Shown in pieces: positions 62,607 to 64,000 of a stretch of DNA of 64,000 nt (the stretch's first letter is position 1; each line of letters starts with the position of its first letter). This stretch comes from Flavobacterium sp. DG2-3. Lineage in GTDB: Bacteria; Bacteroidota; Bacteroidia; Flavobacteriales; Flavobacteriaceae. The stretch is from assembly GCF_030730925.1 (NCBI RefSeq), contig NZ_JAVAMB010000018.1, positions 1 to 64,000 of the forward strand, written 5' to 3'. The notes below the pieces were generated by a model. That model did not search any database and had not been told where the DNA came from. It saw nothing but the letters and a program-made list of their open reading frames with translations. Made by a program: the position numbers and the translations under genes.

Positions 62607-63782
62607 ATGAGAAAAGTAAAATTGTATCTGACACTTGTGTTGGCAGGGCTCGCATTGCTTGGCTGCAACAACAAAAAAAGTAATCCCGAAGAAAAGAAAA
62701 GCGAAACTACTTCTGTAGAAAAAAGAGAAATCTGGACTAAAGATCAAGCCAATAAATGGTACGCAGAACAGCCTTGGTTAGTAGGGGCAAATTATTCTCC
62801 TAGCACAGCTATAAATCAGTTAGAGATGTGGCAGGAAGATACTTTTGATCCAAAAAGAATTGATCAGGAATTGGGCTGGGCAGAAAATTTGGGTATGAAT
62901 GTAATGCGTGTGTATTTGCACGATTTATTGCATGAGCAAGATGCGGAAGGTCTTTACAAAAGAATGGATACTTTTTTAGGAATTGCAGATAAACACCACA
63001 TTAAAACGCTTTTTGTATTGTTTGATTCTTGTTGGGATCCGTTTCCTGCATTAGGAAAACAGCGTGCTCCAAAACCGCATACACACAATTCAGGCTGGAT
63101 GCAGAGTCCAGGGCAAAAAGCATTGCAGGATAAAACACAATATCCTCGTTTAGAGAAATATGTAAAAGAAACGGTAGCAAAATTCAAAGACGATAACCGT
63201 ATTTTAGGTTGGGACGTTTGGAACGAACCAGATAATATGACGGGGCCATCTTACGAAAAAGTGGAAATTAAAAACAAAGCGGATTTGGTTTTGCCACTTT
63301 TAAAAGATGTTTTTGCTTGGGCGAGAGAAAGCAATCCGTCGCAGCCATTAACTTCTGGCGTTTGGGTTGGCGATTGGAGTGATGAAGCTAAAATGAAACC
63401 AATGCACAAAATGCAGATCGAGCAATCGGATATTGTTTCTTTTCATAATTATGACAAGCCACAGGATTTTGAAAGAGTTATCAAACAATTACAGCGTTAC
63501 GGAAAACCATTAATCTGTACAGAATACATGGCAAGACCAAACGGAAGCACTTTTGAAGGATTCTTGCCAATTGCTAGAAAATACAATGTAGGCATGATCA
63601 ACTGGGGATTTGTTGACGGAAAAACACAAACCAAATATGCTTGGGACAGCTGGACGAAAATATACACTGCAGAGCCAAAAGTATGGTTTCACGAAGTGCT
63701 TCATACAGACGGAACGCCATACATAAAAGCTGAAACGGATTTGATTAAGAAAATGACGGCAGAAGCGAATCCGAAGAAGTAG
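62607..63782 (+). CDS. Clan GH-A glycoside hydrolase lipoprotein (cellulase/xylanase-like)
   Basis: 391 residues. The lipobox LALLGC (Cys20) places it in the outer membrane or at the surface. The TIM-barrel marks of clan GH-A are visible: VGANYSPS, NVMRVYLHD, the acid/base Glu207 in DVWNEPDN and the nucleophile Glu306 in ICTEYMA. It is catalytically intact by these residues and probably retaining. Such proteins are often annotated as 1,4-beta-xylanase or GH5-like; the exact family and substrate cannot be fixed from sequence. It is the last gene seen of the locus and the locus may continue past the window. Confidence 0.87.
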   Translation: MRKVKLYLTLVLAGLALLGCNNKKSNPEEKKSETTSVEKREIWTKDQANKWYAEQPWLVGANYSPSTAINQLEMWQEDTFDPKRIDQELGWAENLGMNVMRVYLHDLLHEQDAEGLYKRMDTFLGIADKHHIKTLFVLFDSCWDPFPALGKQRAPKPHTHNSGWMQSPGQKALQDKTQYPRLEKYVKETVAKFKDDNRILGWDVWNEPDNMTGPSYEKVEIKNKADLVLPLLKDVFAWARESNPSQPLTSGVWVGDWSDEAKMKPMHKMQIEQSDIVSFHNYDKPQDFERVIKQLQRYGKPLICTEYMARPNGSTFEGFLPIARKYNVGMINWGFVDGKTQTKYAWDSWTKIYTAEPKVWFHEVLHTDGTPYIKAETDLIKKMTAEANPKK

Positions 63783-63783
63783 T

Positions 63784-63868
63784 TAGATAATGTGGCAATT
63801 TGATAATTAGATAATAAAAAAATGTGCCAATTAGAAAATTATTTACCCACTCCCGATGGCTATCGGGA
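63784..63868. repeat. Gene-end repeat and TCCCGAT hairpin
   Basis: The unit GATAATGTGGCAATTTGATA and AATTAGATAAT matches inverted words at 49664-49721. It is followed by a hairpin TCCCGAT-GGCT-ATCGGGA at 63851-63868 that may help end the transcript. Confidence 0.6.
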
Positions 63869-63905
63869 TAAAATGATTAAATGGATTTTTTTTCTCAAGC
63901 TATAA

Positions 63906-63998
63906 AAACATAGCCCAAGGTTTCAACCTTGGGTACGCAACGTAAACATAACGTGATTTACAATACGTTTTCCAAGGTTGAAACCTTGGGCTATGTTT
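63906..63998. repeat. Long perfect inverted repeat with 27-bp arms
   Basis: The left arm is 63906-63932 and the right arm 63972-63998, both perfect, around a 39-nt spacer with CGTAAACATAACG. Each arm itself contains CCAAGGTT-TC-AACCTTGG, a small palindrome, so the element is nested like the other families here. Confidence 0.85.
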
Positions 63999-64000
63999 GA

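Noticed and set aside
1..64000. tRNA, rRNA, prophage or transposase genes
   Set aside because: Scanned by eye for conserved tRNA T-loop context, IS-type transposase motifs and phage proteins; nothing convincing was seen. A tRNA or Rfam scan would be decisive.

Overview
The window looks like a chromosomal segment of a Flavobacterium-like member of the Bacteroidota. The sequence is AT-rich. It carries two SusC/SusD-type outer-membrane pairs, a giant hybrid two-component regulator, a FecI/FecR-type sigma/anti-sigma pair, three further TonB-dependent receptors and many lipoprotein signals. Several genes are preceded by the TAnnTTTG (-7) promoter element typical of this phylum. No rRNA, tRNA, CRISPR array, transposase or phage gene was recognised. 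No gene is cut by either window edge.

Layout. 126-2018: two outer-membrane proteins of unknown function. 2338-11110: a heavy-metal efflux locus made of a small Cys/His-rich secreted protein, an RND pump of CzcA/CusA type, a TolC-like outer-membrane protein, a periplasmic adaptor and a Zn/Cd/Pb-type P1B ATPase. 11207-14753: a repeat-poor stretch of unknown proteins, a VOC protein and a HigBA-like toxin-antitoxin pair. 14846-24232 (minus strand): an ECF sigma factor, FecR anti-sigma factor, SusC with an STN signalling domain, SusD, a surface lipoprotein and, after a repeat, a di-heme cytochrome-c peroxidase. 25155-31693 (minus): a small His/Cys protein, an ABC ATPase, a siderophore-type TonB receptor and two ABC-2 permeases. 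31831-45789: mixed metabolic and regulatory genes, including DUF1810, a divergent DapB-like protein, thiolase, a TonB siderophore receptor, a luciferase-like oxidoreductase, TauE plus DUF1634, AraC, GNAT, DoxX and a zinc-less alcohol dehydrogenase. 46024-53402: a GNAT protein, a TonB receptor, a PKD lipoprotein, a CPBP protease, a LytS/LytR-type two-component pair and an outer-membrane protein. 53428-63782: a polysaccharide-utilisation locus with a hybrid two-component sensor divergent from SusC, SusD and a clan GH-A glycoside hydrolase.

How the genes work together. The metal locus pairs an inner-membrane P-type ATPase (cytosol to periplasm) with a tripartite RND pump (periplasm to outside). 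The sigma/FecR/SusC operon looks like cell-surface signalling in which substrate binding at SusC relieves FecR and frees the sigma factor. In the utilisation locus the hybrid sensor probably reads an oligosaccharide and activates the SusC promoter, where a good -33/-7 promoter is visible with inverted repeats just upstream.

The most striking non-gene content is the dispersed repetitive DNA. At least eight families of short palindromic or nested-palindromic repeats fill almost every longer intergenic gap. One family (built on GCAAAG / CTTTGC words) also lies inside the 5' coding ends of the TolC and adaptor genes, where it supplies part of their signal peptides. Several elements share one plan: long outer inverted arms around an inner palindrome. 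Two sites carry tandem duplications of about 200 bp built from such elements. All functions are inferred from motifs and family knowledge; no database search was possible.
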